Positions 27,914-37,641 of a stretch of 64,000 nt of DNA are shown here, piece after piece. Under the pieces are notes generated by a model. It did no database searches. It saw only the letters and a program-made list of their open reading frames with translations, and was not told where the DNA came from. The DNA comes from Nesterenkonia sp. PF2B19 (GTDB lineage: Bacteria; Actinomycetota; Actinomycetes; Actinomycetales; Micrococcaceae): positions 1 to 64,000 of the forward strand of contig NZ_MDSS02000005.1 in NCBI RefSeq assembly GCF_001758425.2, written 5' to 3'. Position 1 is the first letter of the stretch. Every line of letters begins with the position of its first letter. The translations under genes were made by a program, and so were the position numbers.

Positions 27914-29068
27914 TCAGAGCTGGCCGGACTCGACCTGCTCCTCGGTGTAGTAGCCGGAGTCCACCAGGATCTCCTCGTAGTTGTCCTGGAGCACCATCTC
28001 GACGTCGAGGAGGTACGAGGGCACGACGATCTCGCCGTTGTCGTAGGTCTCGGTGTCGTTGGGCTCCGGCTCCTCCCCCTGGAGGTAGGCCTCGGCGGCT
28101 CGGACGGCCTCCTCGGCCAGCAGGCGGGTGTCCTTGAAGATCGTGGAGTGCTGGATGCCCTGTTCGATCAGGGAGATCGAGGCGATCTCGGCGTCCTGGC
28201 CCGTCACGATGGGCATGCCCTCCTCGATGGTGGGACCCTGGCCGTCATTGCGCAGCGCCGTGATGATCCCCCGGGAGAGCGGGTCGGCCGGGGCGAGCAC
28301 GCCGTCCAGCTCGGTGTCTCCGCTGTAGTGGGTGGTCAGCAGGTTCTCCATGCGCTCCTGGGCCGTCTCCTGCTCCCACCGCTGCGTGGCGGCCTGCTGG
28401 ATCGTGTCCTGACCGGAGGGGATCTCCAGCGTGCCGTCCTCCAGATAGGGCTCGAGCGTGTCGATCGCGCCCTGCCAGAAGTGGTGGGAGTTGCTGTCGT
28501 CCAGCGAGCCGGCGAACAGCTCGATGTTCAACGGGCCCTCGGGCGCATCATCGGCCTCGTCGAAGTTCTCATCCAGGATGCCGAGCCCGTAGAGAAGGGA
28601 CCGGGCCTGGTTGACGCCGACCTCGTAGTTGTCGAACGTGACGTAGAAGTCCACGTCCTCGGAGTTGGTCAGCAGCCGGTCATAGGCGATCACGGGGATT
28701 CCTGCCGCCGCGGCGGCGTCGAGCTGACTGGTCAGTGCGGAGCCGTCGATCGAGGCGACGATCAGGGCGTCGACCTCCTGGGTGATCATCTGATCGATCT
28801 GCTGGGACTGCGTGGGGATGTCGTCGTCGGCGTACTGGAGGTCGACGGTGTAGCCGAGGTCCTCCAGCCCCTCTTCGATGTTGCCCCCGTCCTGCAGCCA
28901 CCGCTCATAGGTCTGGGTGGGCATCGCCACACCCACCGTCATGTCCTCCGGTGCGGCGTCGGCATCTCCCCCGCCTCCGCCGCCTCCGGCGCCCTCGCCC
29001 TCACAGGCGGTGAGCAGCAGGGCGAGTGCAGCTCCCGCCCCCAGGATGGTCGTCGCAGTGGAACGCAT
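27914..29068 (-). CDS. ChvE-type sugar-binding lipoprotein
   Basis: Exported binding protein of the CUT2 importer, 384 residues. The signal ends in lipobox LLLTAC, a run of glycines follows, then a ribose-binding-like fold: VGVAMPTQTYERWLQDG, LQYADDDIPTQSQQIDQMI, IPVIAYDRLLTNSEDVDFYVTFDNYEVG and LFAGSLDDSNSHHFWQGA. These are close to ChvE multiple-monosaccharide-binding proteins, which bind arabinose, xylose, galactose and glucose. The sequence is very acidic. GGAGGAG lies 3-4 nt before the ATG. It is 71 bp downstream of araA. Confidence 0.92.
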   Translation of the reverse strand: MRSTATTILGAGAALALLLTACEGEGAGGGGGGGDADAAPEDMTVGVAMPTQTYERWLQDGGNIEEGLEDLGYTVDLQYADDDIPTQSQQIDQMITQEVDALIVASIDGSALTSQLDAAAAAGIPVIAYDRLLTNSEDVDFYVTFDNYEVGVNQARSLLYGLGILDENFDEADDAPEGPLNIELFAGSLDDSNSHHFWQGAIDTLEPYLEDGTLEIPSGQDTIQQAATQRWEQETAQERMENLLTTHYSGDTELDGVLAPADPLSRGIITALRNDGQGPTIEEGMPIVTGQDAEIASISLIEQGIQHSTIFKDTRLLAEEAVRAAEAYLQGEEPEPNDTETYDNGEIVVPSYLLDVEMVLQDNYEEILVDSGYYTEEQVESGQL

Positions 29069-29139
29069 GTCTCCTCCATTCGTGGCCCTGATGGGAGCCG
29101 GTGTGAGTGTCGGACCTGGATCGTCCTAGGTGTTGTCTA

Positions 29140-30648
29140 TCACAGTCCCTGAGCCAGCCGGTGGTATGCCGCGTTCCACCGCAGCTCCTGCGCGAATCCG
29201 CGGGTGGTCACGCTCTCATCGATGACGGCCAGCTCCATCTGCGCGATCTCCGCCAGGTCCTCGAAGGCCTCCAGACCCAGAGCCGTGGAGAGCACCGTAT
29301 GGTGGGCCGCACCGGCGGTGAGCCAGCACTCCGCCGAGGTGGCGAAGTCCGGGCGGGGCTCCCAGACCGCGCGCGCCACCGGCAGGTTCGGCAGCTCCTC
29401 GTCCGGCTCGACGACGTCCACCACGTTGGCGGTGAGCCGGAATCGTTCGCGCAGATCCGCCATGGCCACCACCACGCCCTGTCCAGGGTCGGTGTCGAAG
29501 ACCATCCGCACCGGATCCTCGCGGTCACCGATGCCCAGCGGATGGACCTCCACCCGAGGTGTCGCGGAGGTCAGGCTCGGGCAGATCTCCAGCATGTGGG
29601 CCCCGAGGATCTTCTCCTTCCCCGGCGTCATCTCATAGGTGTAGTCCTCCATGAGGGAGGCTCCTCCGGGCAGGCCGTGGCCCATGACCTTGGCGGCGCG
29701 CACCAGCAGCGCTGTCTTCCAGTCGCCTTCGGCGCCGAATCCGTAGCCGGAGGCCATCAGCCGCTGGACGGCCAGGCCCGGCAGCTGTCGCAGACCCCCG
29801 AGGTCCTCGAAGTTCGTGGTGAAGGCGCCGAAGCCGCCTTCCTCGAGGAAGGAGCGCATACCGATCTCCTGTCGCGCGGCGTAGGCCAGCGACTCGCGGC
29901 GCTCACCGGAGGCACGGAGCTCCGCAGCGACGTCGTAGCGCTCGTCGTACTCCGCCAGCAGCGCGTCCACCTCAGCCGGGGAGACCGACTCCACCCTCTC
30001 GACGAGGTCGTTGACGGCCCAGGTGTTCACCGAGACGCCCAGCCTGATCTCGGCCTCCGTCTTGTCCCCCTCAGTCACGGCGACGTTGCGCATGTTGTCC
30101 CCGAAGCGGGCCAGTCGCAGATTCCGCAGGGCGTCCCATCCGGCGGCGGCGCGTGCCCAGGTGCCGATGCGCCGGGCCACGCGGGTGCCCGAGGCGTGGC
30201 CGACCACCGTCTTGCGCGCCGTGCCCATGCGGCTGGCGATGTAGGCGAACTCGCGGTCCCCGTGGGCCGCCTGGTTGAGGTTCATGAAGTCCATGTCGAT
30301 CTCGGACCAGGGCAGCGCGGCGTCGGCCTGCGTGTGGAGGTGCAGCAGCGGCACGTCCAGAGCGTCGAGGCCCTGGATCCACATCTTCGCGGGCGAGAAG
30401 GTGTGCATCCAGACGATCACCCCCAGACAGTCCGGGTCAGAGTTCGCCTCCAGTGCCGCCCGGCGGATGGCGTCGCGTTCCTTGAGGACCGGCTTCCACT
30501 CGATGGTGACGGGGATGTCGTCGGCGGCGTCGAGGGTGGAGGCCACGCGCTGGGACTGCTCAGCGACCTGGCGCAGCGTCTCGTCCCCATAGAGGTCCTG
30601 GGATCCGGTGAGGAACCAGATCGTCTTGCCGGTGAAGGGTGAGGTCAT
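29140..30648 (-). CDS. araA: L-arabinose isomerase
   Basis: Interconverts L-arabinose and L-ribulose, the first step of bacterial arabinose use, with Mn2+. The 502 residues are typical. Conserved stretches include [95 protein letters not shown] and [12 protein letters not shown], carrying the metal-binding Glu and His residues. AGGAG lies about 11 nt before the ATG. It sits 61 bp after araD in the order araB-araD-araA. Confidence 0.96.
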   Translation of the reverse strand: MTSPFTGKTIWFLTGSQDLYGDETLRQVAEQSQRVASTLDAADDIPVTIEWKPVLKERDAIRRAALEANSDPDCLGVIVWMHTFSPAKMWIQGLDALDVPLLHLHTQADAALPWSEIDMDFMNLNQAAHGDREFAYIASRMGTARKTVVGHASGTRVARRIGTWARAAAGWDALRNLRLARFGDNMRNVAVTEGDKTEAEIRLGVSVNTWAVNDLVERVESVSPAEVDALLAEYDERYDVAAELRASGERRESLAYAARQEIGMRSFLEEGGFGAFTTNFEDLGGLRQLPGLAVQRLMASGYGFGAEGDWKTALLVRAAKVMGHGLPGGASLMEDYTYEMTPGKEKILGAHMLEICPSLTSATPRVEVHPLGIGDREDPVRMVFDTDPGQGVVVAMADLRERFRLTANVVDVVEPDEELPNLPVARAVWEPRPDFATSAECWLTAGAAHHTVLSTALGLEAFEDLAEIAQMELAVIDESVTTRGFAQELRWNAAYHRLAQGL

Positions 30649-30709
30649 GGGTGGGGTTCTCCTGATGGTGTGAAGGCGTGGTCAGGCGGCGGGTACGGGT
30701 CCTGCCGAC

Positions 30710-31447
30710 TCAGCGGGAGGACCCTGAGGCCTGCCCGTAGACGTTCTGGTAGCGGTCGTAGAGGGAGTCGATCTGCGCCTGGTCGATGCGGGGCGGCTCC
30801 CCGTGGGCCCGGGCGAAGTGGACCGTGCGGGCCACCTCCTCGCACATCACGGCGGCCTTCACCGCGGCGCGGGCGTTCCGCCCCACCGTGAAGGGTCCGT
30901 GCTGGGCCATCAGCACCGCCGGCGAGCGGGACTCGCGCAGCGTCTCGACGATGCCCCGGCCGATAGAGTCGTCGCCGATGAGCGCGAACGGACCCACCGG
31001 GATGTCCCCGCCGAACTCGTCCGCCATCATGGTGAGCACGCACGGGATCGGTTCGGAGCGCGCCGCCCAGGCGGTGGCGAAGGTGGAGTGCGTGTGGACG
31101 ACCCCTCCGACCTCCGGCATGTGCCGGTACACGTAGGCGTGGGCGGCCGTGTCGGACGAGGGGCGCAGCGCGTCGGCGGTGCCGTCGTCGATCTTCTCCC
31201 CGTCCAGGGTGCAGACGACCATGGTGTCGGCGGAGAGGTCATCGTAGGAGACCCCCGAGGGCTTGATGACGAACAGTTCGGGCGCGCCTTCCGCCGCGTC
31301 AGGCAGCACGACGCGCTCTGAGACATTGCCGGCGGTCCAGACCACCAGCTCGTTGCGGGGCAGCTCCGCGTGCAGCGCGGCGACCCGCTCCCGCGCACGC
31401 GCCACGGCCTCCTGGACTCGGACGCTCTGCTCGGCGAGCCGGATCAT
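30710..31447 (-). CDS. araD: L-ribulose-5-phosphate 4-epimerase
   Basis: Converts L-ribulose 5-phosphate to D-xylulose 5-phosphate, linking arabinose to the pentose phosphate pathway. It is a class II aldolase-fold Zn enzyme of 245 residues. NELVVWTAGNVSERV, VIKPSGVSYDDLS, the zinc-binding GVVHTHSTFATAWAA and VLMAQHGPFTVGRNA are visible, with the C-terminal YGQ near the end. The ATG overlaps the araB stop and is preceded by AGGAGG. It lies between araB and araA. Confidence 0.95.
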   Translation of the reverse strand: MIRLAEQSVRVQEAVARARERVAALHAELPRNELVVWTAGNVSERVVLPDAAEGAPELFVIKPSGVSYDDLSADTMVVCTLDGEKIDDGTADALRPSSDTAAHAYVYRHMPEVGGVVHTHSTFATAWAARSEPIPCVLTMMADEFGGDIPVGPFALIGDDSIGRGIVETLRESRSPAVLMAQHGPFTVGRNARAAVKAAVMCEEVARTVHFARAHGEPPRIDQAQIDSLYDRYQNVYGQASGSSR

Positions 31448-33165
31448 GCCGACACCTCCTGGGTCGTCGTCTGCTGGTCCCCCGGCGCGGGCTCGGCACG
31501 GACCCCCGCATGGGCCTCACGGCGGATGCGCTTCAGGCGTCGCATGATGTCATCGCCGCCGCGTCCGAAGTGGTCATGCAGGGCCTTGTACTCCGCGAAC
31601 AGGGCGTCGTAGCGCCGCGGCCGCCGGGTCCGGTGTGTAGGCCTCCTTGATGCGCCCTCCCATGATGGGAGCCGCCGCCCGCACGTCCGCATAGGCGCCC
31701 GCCGCCACCGCGGCATGGATGGCCGATCCGAGGGCCGGCCCCTGCTCCGAGGTGATCGTGGAGATCGGCAGACGGGTGATGTCCGAGTAGAGCTGCATGA
31801 GGAAGCGGTTCTTCAGCAGCCCTCCGGCGACGACGAGCTCCCGCACCGGCACCCCGGAGGCGTCGAAGGCTTCGATGATGGTGCGGGTGCCGAAGGCCGT
31901 CGACTCCAGCAGCGCGCGGTAGACGTCCTCAGGCCGACTAGTCAGGGTCAGACCGACCACCATCCCGGAGAGCTCATGGTCGACCAGGACCGATCGGTTG
32001 CCGGAGTGCCAGTCCAGCGCCACCAGCCCGTGGGCCCCCACGGGCTGGACCTCGGCCTTCTCTGTGAGCAGCTCGTGCAGGCTCAGTCCGCGGGACTCGG
32101 CCTCCTCTGCGTACTCACCGGGCACCTGGTTGGCCACGTACCAGGCGAAGATGTCTCCCACGCCGGATTGGCCGGCCTCGTATCCCCAGGCGCCGGCGAG
32201 GATGCCGCCGTCGACGACTCCACACATGCCCGGCACCTCAGCCAGGACGTCCGCGTTCATCACATGACAGGTGGAGGTACCCATGATGGCCACCATCTGA
32301 CCGGACTCGACCGCGTCGGCGGCAGGAGCCGTGACATGGGCGTCCACATTGCCCACGGCCACCGCGATGCCCTCCGGCAGTCCGGTCCAGGCGGCGGCCT
32401 GCGCGCTGAGGCCTCCCGCCCGGTCACCCAGCTGGCCGATCTGGTGGTCCAGCTTGGTCTCCACGAAGTCGGCGAACTCCGGATTGAGCGCGGCGAGGAA
32501 GTCCTTCGACGGATACTGCCCGTCCTGGCGGATGCCCTTGTAGCCGGCGGTGCAGGCGTTGCGCACGTAGCGTCCGGTCAGCTGCCAGACGATCCAGTCG
32601 GCGGCCTCCACCCAGCGGTCGACGGCGGCGTAGACCTCCGGATCCTCCTCGAGGATCTGCAGGCCCTTGGCGAACTCCCACTCGGAGGAGATGAAGCCTC
32701 CGTAGCGGCTGATCCACGATTCGCCACGGGAATGGGCGAGGTCGTTGATGCGGTCGGCCTGACCCTGTGCGGCGTGGTGCTTCCACAGCTTCGCGTAGGC
32801 GTGGGGCCGTCCCGCGAACTCGGGGACCTCATTCAGCGGCGTACCGTCAGCCGTGGTGGGCACCATGGTGCAGGCCGTGAAGTCGGTGCCGATCCCGATC
32901 ACCTGCTCAGCGGACACGCCGGCGGCGCGCAGTGCGGCCGGCACCGCGTCCTTGAGCACGTCGACGTAGTCGGCAGGGTTCTGCAGCGCCCAGTCCGGAG
33001 GCAGCGGCTCGCCTGGTGGGCGGTCAGGGCGGAGTCCATCACCGCATGACGGTACTCATGGACGGCGGTGCCGAGCTCAGCGCCATCGGCGACGCGCACC
33101 ACGAGGGCGCGGCCGGAGAGGGTGCCGAAGTCGACGCCGATCACCACGGAGTCGGGAGAGGTCAT
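31444..33165 (-). pseudogene. araB: ribulokinase (two frame breaks as read)
   Basis: FGGY-family kinase phosphorylating L-ribulose. The N-terminus [17 protein letters not shown], the core GIGTDFTACTMVP, YGGFISSEWEFAKGLQI, GNVDAHVTAPAA and MGTSTCHVMNADV, and the C-terminal GGLLKNRFLMQLYSDI and EQGPALGSAIHAA are all typical. The frame breaks near 33010, where one base is missing (corrected: [22 protein letters not shown]). It breaks again near 31618, with one extra base or two lost (corrected end: RRYDALFAEYKALHDHF). Together they restore 573 residues ending at the araD start. The ATG at 33165 has AAGGAG upstream, and a perfect operator lies 119 bp before it. Confidence 0.92.
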
Positions 33166-33283
33166 CGAGTGTGCGCTCCTTCAGGATCAGGTGGGCGGGT
33201 GAGGTCAGGACGTCCGGCCCTCCGCGGAGGGCGCATCGGCCACCCGAGACGGCGTCTCGAGGCGGGTGACGCCGGACACGACG

Positions 33284-33299
33284 ATGTTAACGTTAACAT
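33284..33299. promoter_or_regulatory. LacI-type operator upstream of araB
   Basis: Perfect 16-bp palindrome ATGTTAACGTTAACAT with the central CG typical of LacI-family operators, and AT-rich against a GC-rich background. It lies 46 bp beyond the stop of the repressor gene and 119 bp upstream of araB. It is the probable site through which that repressor controls araBDA. Confidence 0.8.
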
Positions 33300-33344
33300 T
33301 GTGATGTGGCCTGCGCCACCCCCGCCCTGCTCCGGCGGTCGACC

Positions 33345-34435
33345 TCAACCCGAGGCGCGGACCACCAGGCGCGGCTGGATCAGAGACGGCCCGCGGCTCG
33401 ATCCGGAGGACGCCCCTCGACGCACCCGGGGCACGGTGGCGCCGTCGGGGCCCCCCGCGCCTGCTCCGAAGAGCGCCCCGAGGGCCGCGGCCCCGGCCTC
33501 TTCGAAGGGCTGGCGGACCGTGGTCAGCGGAGGGGAGAAGAAGTCGGCGCCGTCGACGACGTCGAAGCCGACGACCGCGACATCCTCGGGCACGCTCAGC
33601 CCAGCCTCCCGCACGGCCTGCACGACGCCGAGCGCGAGGTGGTCATTGGCCGCGAAGATCGCATCAGGGGCCTCGCCTCCCCCCTGATCGCCGCCCTTGC
33701 GGGCGAGCACCCTGCGGGCGGCGGCATGACCGTCGGCGGCCGACCATCCCCCGGCCCGAGCCAGCGGCAGCAGCGGCAGCCCGGCGTCACGCAGCTCCTC
33801 GCGCCATCCGATGATCCGTCCCTGGGCGTCGTGGTACTCCTCCGGGCCGCAGACATGGGCGATGCGCTCCCGTCCGCCCTGCCGGAGGTGCCGCACGGCC
33901 ATCCGCGCCCCGGCGACCTGGTCGATCCCGAGCACCTGCATGTCGGGGGTCTGCTCGGCGGCGGAGGCCAGCACGACCACCGGGACGGTCCGGGAGATCT
34001 GCCGTGCCGCCTCGGCCATCGCCACCACCGGGGCGATGACGACGATTCCGTCGATGCCGCGGTCGAGGAAGAATTCGAGCGCCTCGTCCACGGAGGTCGG
34101 ATCCGGGTCCCGGACCACGCTCAGCGCTGTCGCATAGCCGGCCTCGCGGGCGGCCTCCTCGATCGCGAGCGTCATACGGCTGGGACCGAAGGTCGAGTCG
34201 CCGGGACTCACGACGCCGATGAGTCCGGTCCGGCGGGTCTTCAGGGCCCGTGCCGTGCTGTTGCGCCGATACCCCAGGCCGCGCATCGCCTGCTCGACCC
34301 GACGTCGGGTGTCCTCGCGGACGCGTCCGGGGTGTTGAGCACCCGAGAGACCGTCTGATGCGAGACCCCGGCCGCCCGGGCCACGTCGATCATCGACGGC
34401 GCCCGCCCGGAGGGGCGCCGGGAGCTGCTCGCCAT
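33345..34435 (-). pseudogene. LacI-family repressor, probable arabinose regulator (frameshifted as read)
   Basis: Transcriptional repressor with an N-terminal helix-turn-helix (MIDVARAAGVSHQTVSRVLN) and a periplasmic-binding-like effector domain (LIGVVSPGDSTFGPSRM, GIDGIVVIAP, DAIFAANDHLALGVVQA, DVAVVGFDVVDGADFFSPPLTTV). The frame breaks near 34329. One base added in AACACCCCGG restores VLNTPGRVREDTRRRVEQAMRGLGYRRN and 363 residues. It lies directly upstream of the araB operator and 11 bp after the HIT gene, so it probably regulates araBDA and the adjacent importer. A ribosome-binding site is weak, suggesting coupling to the HIT gene. Confidence 0.88.
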
Positions 34436-34446
34436 GGGCGTGGCGC

Positions 34447-34875
34447 TCAGTCGGAGGGCACGGAGTCGGCATCGCCCATCAGGCGCAGGGCCACACGCAG
34501 CTTCTCTGCGGCCTCATCCATGGCCTCGGAGTCGGGTGCACTGATCGCCCGGTCGAAGTCATGGTCCGCCATCGAGTTCGAGGGCCAGACATGCACGTGA
34601 AGGTGATCGACCTCGAATCCGGCGATCGTCAGACCGGCCCTCTGCGAGCCGAAGGTCTCCACCTGGGCCTTGCCGATGCGGTGGGCGACATGCATCAGAT
34701 GGGCCACCAACGAGGCGTCGGCATCGGTCCACCGGTCGATCTCCTGACGCGGGACCACCAACGTATGCCCGTAGGCCAGTGGAGCGATGCTCAGGAACGC
34801 CACGCAGACCTCGTCCTGCCAGACGAAGCGACCGGGCAGCTCTCCCTGGATGATCTTGGTGAACACGGTGCTCAT
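34447..34875 (-). CDS. HIT-family nucleotide hydrolase/transferase
   Basis: Histidine-triad protein of 142 residues. FTKIIQGELPGRFVWQDEVCVAFLSIAPLAYGHTLVVPR is followed by the catalytic HLHVHVWPSN triad. The family hydrolyses nucleoside phosphoramidates, Ap3A/Ap4A or adenylated compounds. The ATG overlaps the stop of the upstream LacI gene (ATGA) with AGGAG 7 nt before it, and the next LacI gene follows after 11 bp, so all three are probably one message. A HIT enzyme between two sugar repressors is unexpected; nothing in its sequence points to a role in sugar metabolism. Confidence 0.9.
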   Translation of the reverse strand: MSTVFTKIIQGELPGRFVWQDEVCVAFLSIAPLAYGHTLVVPRQEIDRWTDADASLVAHLMHVAHRIGKAQVETFGSQRAGLTIAGFEVDHLHVHVWPSNSMADHDFDRAISAPDSEAMDEAAEKLRVALRLMGDADSVPSD

Positions 34876-35972
34876 GATGCGGCTCCTGTCGGGTCGGTCA
34901 GCTGACGCTCCTGCTTCGATCGTACCGGCGAGGAGGACTCTCGCACCTGGAGGATCCACGGGATGGTCTCCTCCCGCCCGGCCGGCGGGGAGCCTGCCGT
35001 CGGACCGTCCTGACCTCCGAGGCGCTCCAGCAGCAGCTCCACAGCGCGCCGCGCAGTCCACGACATGTCAGGGGCCACGGAGCTCAGCGACGGCACCGCC
35101 ATCGCGGCCTCAGGGATGTCGTCGAAGCCGACCAGCAGCAGATCCTCCGGCACGCGGAGCCCTCCGTCGGCCAGGCCACGGACCGCACCGAGAGCCACCG
35201 AGTCGGTGATCGCGAACGCCGCCTCGATCGGGTCCCGGCCCGCGGCACGATCGGCGAGGATCCTCTCGGCGACCCTCCGGCCTGCGCGTCGTCCGGCCTC
35301 CATCGTGACCTCGGGGGCCTCGAAGATCAGCTCAGGACTGCAGGCGAGGCCCGCATCCTGAAGCCCTTCCCTCCAGCCTCCCAGACGCAGGCTGTGGATC
35401 GTCTGCTCGGCCGTCTCCGGCCCTCCGATGAAGGCGATGCGGCCCGCACCCTGAGCTGCCAGATGCTCGACCGCCGCCCGTGAGCCGGCATGGTTGGCCA
35501 TGCTGACATGGTCTGCCGCGGTGGGATTCTCCCGCTCCCCCAGCAGGACGATCGGGAACGCCTGGCCGACGTCGAGCTTCTCCAGGTCCATGCCGACGGT
35601 GCTGAGGATGAGTCCGTCATAGTCCATCGCCTGCGAGAAGCGGATGGCGGCGACCTCGCCCGCCTCCTTGGCCCCGGTCTGTTCGACGGCCACCCGATAT
35701 CCGCGCCGCTCGGCCTCCTGGGCGACGTGGGTCGCCAGCGCGGCGAAGTAGGGCACATCATGGCCGGGGACGGCCAGCCCGATGACGCCGCTGTGCCCGG
35801 ACCGCAGATTCCGTGCCGAGACGTTCATCCGATAGCCGGTCTCGGCGAGCTGCCGCAGCACCCGCCGCCGAACCTCCTCGCTGACCCCGGGCCGGCCGTT
35901 GACGACGTTGGACACCGTCATGGTGGAGACCCCGGCGGCCCGCGCGACGTCGCTCATCCTCACCGTGGCCAC
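34872..35972 (-). CDS. LacI-family transcriptional repressor
   Basis: Full-length LacI-type regulator of 366 residues. The helix-turn-helix MSDVARAAGVSTMTVSNVVNG is followed by the hinge region YRMNVSARNLRSGHSGVIGLAVP and a ligand-binding domain (YDGLILSTVGMD, RIAFIGGPETAEQTIHSLR, AAFAITDSVALGAVRGL, DLLLVGFDDIPEAAMAVPSLSSV). The GTG at 35972 has AGGAGG 8 nt upstream; an ATG 15 nt further in is less likely. It lies downstream of the oligosaccharide importer and GH51 gene, the probable targets. A small palindrome 70 bp upstream may be its autoregulatory site. Confidence 0.92.
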   Translation of the reverse strand: MATVRMSDVARAAGVSTMTVSNVVNGRPGVSEEVRRRVLRQLAETGYRMNVSARNLRSGHSGVIGLAVPGHDVPYFAALATHVAQEAERRGYRVAVEQTGAKEAGEVAAIRFSQAMDYDGLILSTVGMDLEKLDVGQAFPIVLLGERENPTAADHVSMANHAGSRAAVEHLAAQGAGRIAFIGGPETAEQTIHSLRLGGWREGLQDAGLACSPELIFEAPEVTMEAGRRAGRRVAERILADRAAGRDPIEAAFAITDSVALGAVRGLADGGLRVPEDLLLVGFDDIPEAAMAVPSLSSVAPDMSWTARRAVELLLERLGGQDGPTAGSPPAGREETIPWILQVRESSSPVRSKQERQLTDPTGAAS

Positions 35973-36040
35973 CGCAGTGCCTCCTGTTCGCCGTCCTGCC
36001 GCCGATCACGCTCCTGGGCCGGAGCCGCGCGCACTTGGCA

Positions 36041-36048
36041 TGCTAGCA
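36041..36048. promoter_or_regulatory. candidate operator TGCTAGCA
   Basis: Eight-base perfect palindrome within TTGCTAGCATGCCAA (minus strand), about 70 bp upstream of the LacI gene and 34 bp upstream of the convergent-direction lipoprotein stop. It is short, so support is modest. Confidence 0.35.
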
Positions 36049-36081
36049 ATCTCCCGCGCCGCCCCCGCCGAGGCCCTGCGG

Positions 36082-37402
36082 TCAGCTGATCGCGTCCTGC
36101 ATCTCTGCGTGCATCCGCTCCGCCGCCTCCGCCGGGCTCAGCCGGTCGAAGAAGACCTCGTCGCAGTAGCGGTAGGCGATGTCCTGCAGACCCGAGAAGC
36201 CCAGGGCCGGCACGGGCTCAGCCTCGCCGATCTCATCCTCGACCTCCTCGATGAACTCTGCCACGGCCAGCTCCTGGCCCTCCAGCTGGTCGAGCACCAC
36301 CTCCCGACTGACCTCATTGGCCGGCAGACCACGATCCATGCCCGTGATCTCCGCGGCCTCCTCGGAGTTCACCAGGAAGTCCACGAAGGCCTGCGCCTCC
36401 TCCGGGTGCTCCGTCTGGGACGTCACCGAGAACATCATCGTGGCCTTGAACCACAGGCCGTTGTCCTCACTGCTTCCGGTGGCCGAGGGGTAGCGCAGCA
36501 GCTCGAAGTCGACGCCGGCGAGATCCGAGAGTCCCGGGACCATGTTGCTCCACCACCGACCGACGGCCTGCTCGCTCTGCTCGAAGATCGACTCCCCCGG
36601 GGCAGCATTGGACTCCTCCTGCATGATCGAGGCCGGCGGGTAAGATCCCCGTTCCACGAGCTCCTGCTGGAACTCGAGGTACTCCTCGGCGTCTTCGACG
36701 GTGAAGCCGAGCTCTCCGTCGTCGGTGGTCAGGTTCTTGCCCTGCTGCCTCAGCCAGATCTGCAGGTCCACCGTCTGCGGGACGCCACCATCACCCCAGT
36801 AGCCGTCACCGAGCGTCTCATTGAGCTCGGAGGTGAGGTCGGCGTAGTCCTCCCAGGTCCACGTCGTGTCGTCGGGGATCTCCAGCCCCGCATCCTCGAA
36901 GAGGTCCGGGTTGGCCAGGACTGCCATCGTGTTGATCCCGGTGGTGATGCCCATCAGGCCGTCCTCGGTGGTGCCGTTGTCGACCACGTCCTGCTCGAAC
37001 CCGGAGGTGTCGAGGTCGTCCATCGGCAGCAGCGCACCGCGGTCGGCATATTCACGCAGGTAGGTGTCGTCCATCTGGATGACGTCGGGCGCGCCTCCTC
37101 CGGCAGTCTGCGTGGCCAGCTGATCCCAGTACCCCTCCCAGTCCGAGTACTCGGTGGAGATCGTCACATGCGGGTTCTGCTCCTCGTAGAGTGCGACGAT
37201 CTCCTCGGTGAGGGCGTTGCGGTGCTCTGCGCCCCACCAGGCGAACCGCAGCGTGACGTCGCCGCCCTCCCCCGAGGCTGCCCCACCGTCGCCCCCGCAG
37301 GCGGTGAGGGCGATGACGCCGCGCAGCGACGGCGGCGAGGCGCGTCCAGCGGGGCCGAGGCGCCGATGGGCCGGTGTCGATGGCAGAGTTCCTGGTGGTC
37401 AT
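36082..37402 (-). pseudogene. CUT1-type sugar-binding lipoprotein (frameshifted as read)
   Basis: Family 1 extracellular solute-binding protein, likely for an oligosaccharide. The ATG at 37402 with GGGGAG upstream starts MTTRNSAIDTG and a signal region. The frame breaks near 37322 (one extra base or two lost), after which the lipobox GVIALTAC and the mature protein follow: VTLRFAWWGAEHRNALTEEIVALYEEQNP, GGAPDVIQMDDTYLREYADRGALLPMDDL, INTMAVLANPDLFEDAGLEIPDDTTWTWEDY and SEQAVGRWWSNM. Corrected length is about 439. It is very acidic. It follows the GH51 gene but has no permease of its own, so it may share the CUT1 permeases at 39.8-41.7 kb. Confidence 0.88.
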
Positions 37403-37560
37403 GTGCTTCTCCCCTTCGATGTCCCGACGCCGACCGTGCGGACGGCGCGGACCGCTCATGCGGTGCGTCTGGTCTCGGCCCGGGCCTCCTGCAGCGGCCT
37501 TCCCCGCCAGGAGGGCCCGAGCTCCTGTGGTGTGCATCACAGGTTTATCGTGACAGTATT

Positions 37561-37572
37561 TGAATCGTTTCA
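37561..37572. promoter_or_regulatory. LacI-type operator upstream of the second lipoprotein
   Basis: TGAATCGTTTCA, a palindrome with central CG and one mismatched pair, close to the LacI-family form TGAAANCGNTTNCA. It lies 159 bp before the lipoprotein start, in AT-rich DNA that also has TTTATCG at 37544-37550, matching a half of the operator at 42990. Confidence 0.55.
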
Positions 37573-37594
37573 CCGCGTCAAGGGGTCGACGCGG
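37573..37594 (-). terminator. hairpin after the GH51 gene
   Basis: Perfect 7-bp stem CCGCGTC / GACGCGG with an 8-nt loop, about 48 bp past the GH51 stop and next to the operator. There is no T tract, so this is a moderate call. Confidence 0.45.
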
Positions 37595-37641
37595 ATCCCT
37601 CGATCCAGAGATCCGCCGCCTCGGCTCATCGGACCCGGGCC

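Noticed and set aside
33217-33232. A 16-bp GC palindrome (GCCCTCCGCGGAGGGC) upstream of araB as an operator
   Set aside because: Such GC palindromes arise easily in this genome and it lacks the AT-rich form of the neighbouring operator; it may be a small hairpin in the leader.
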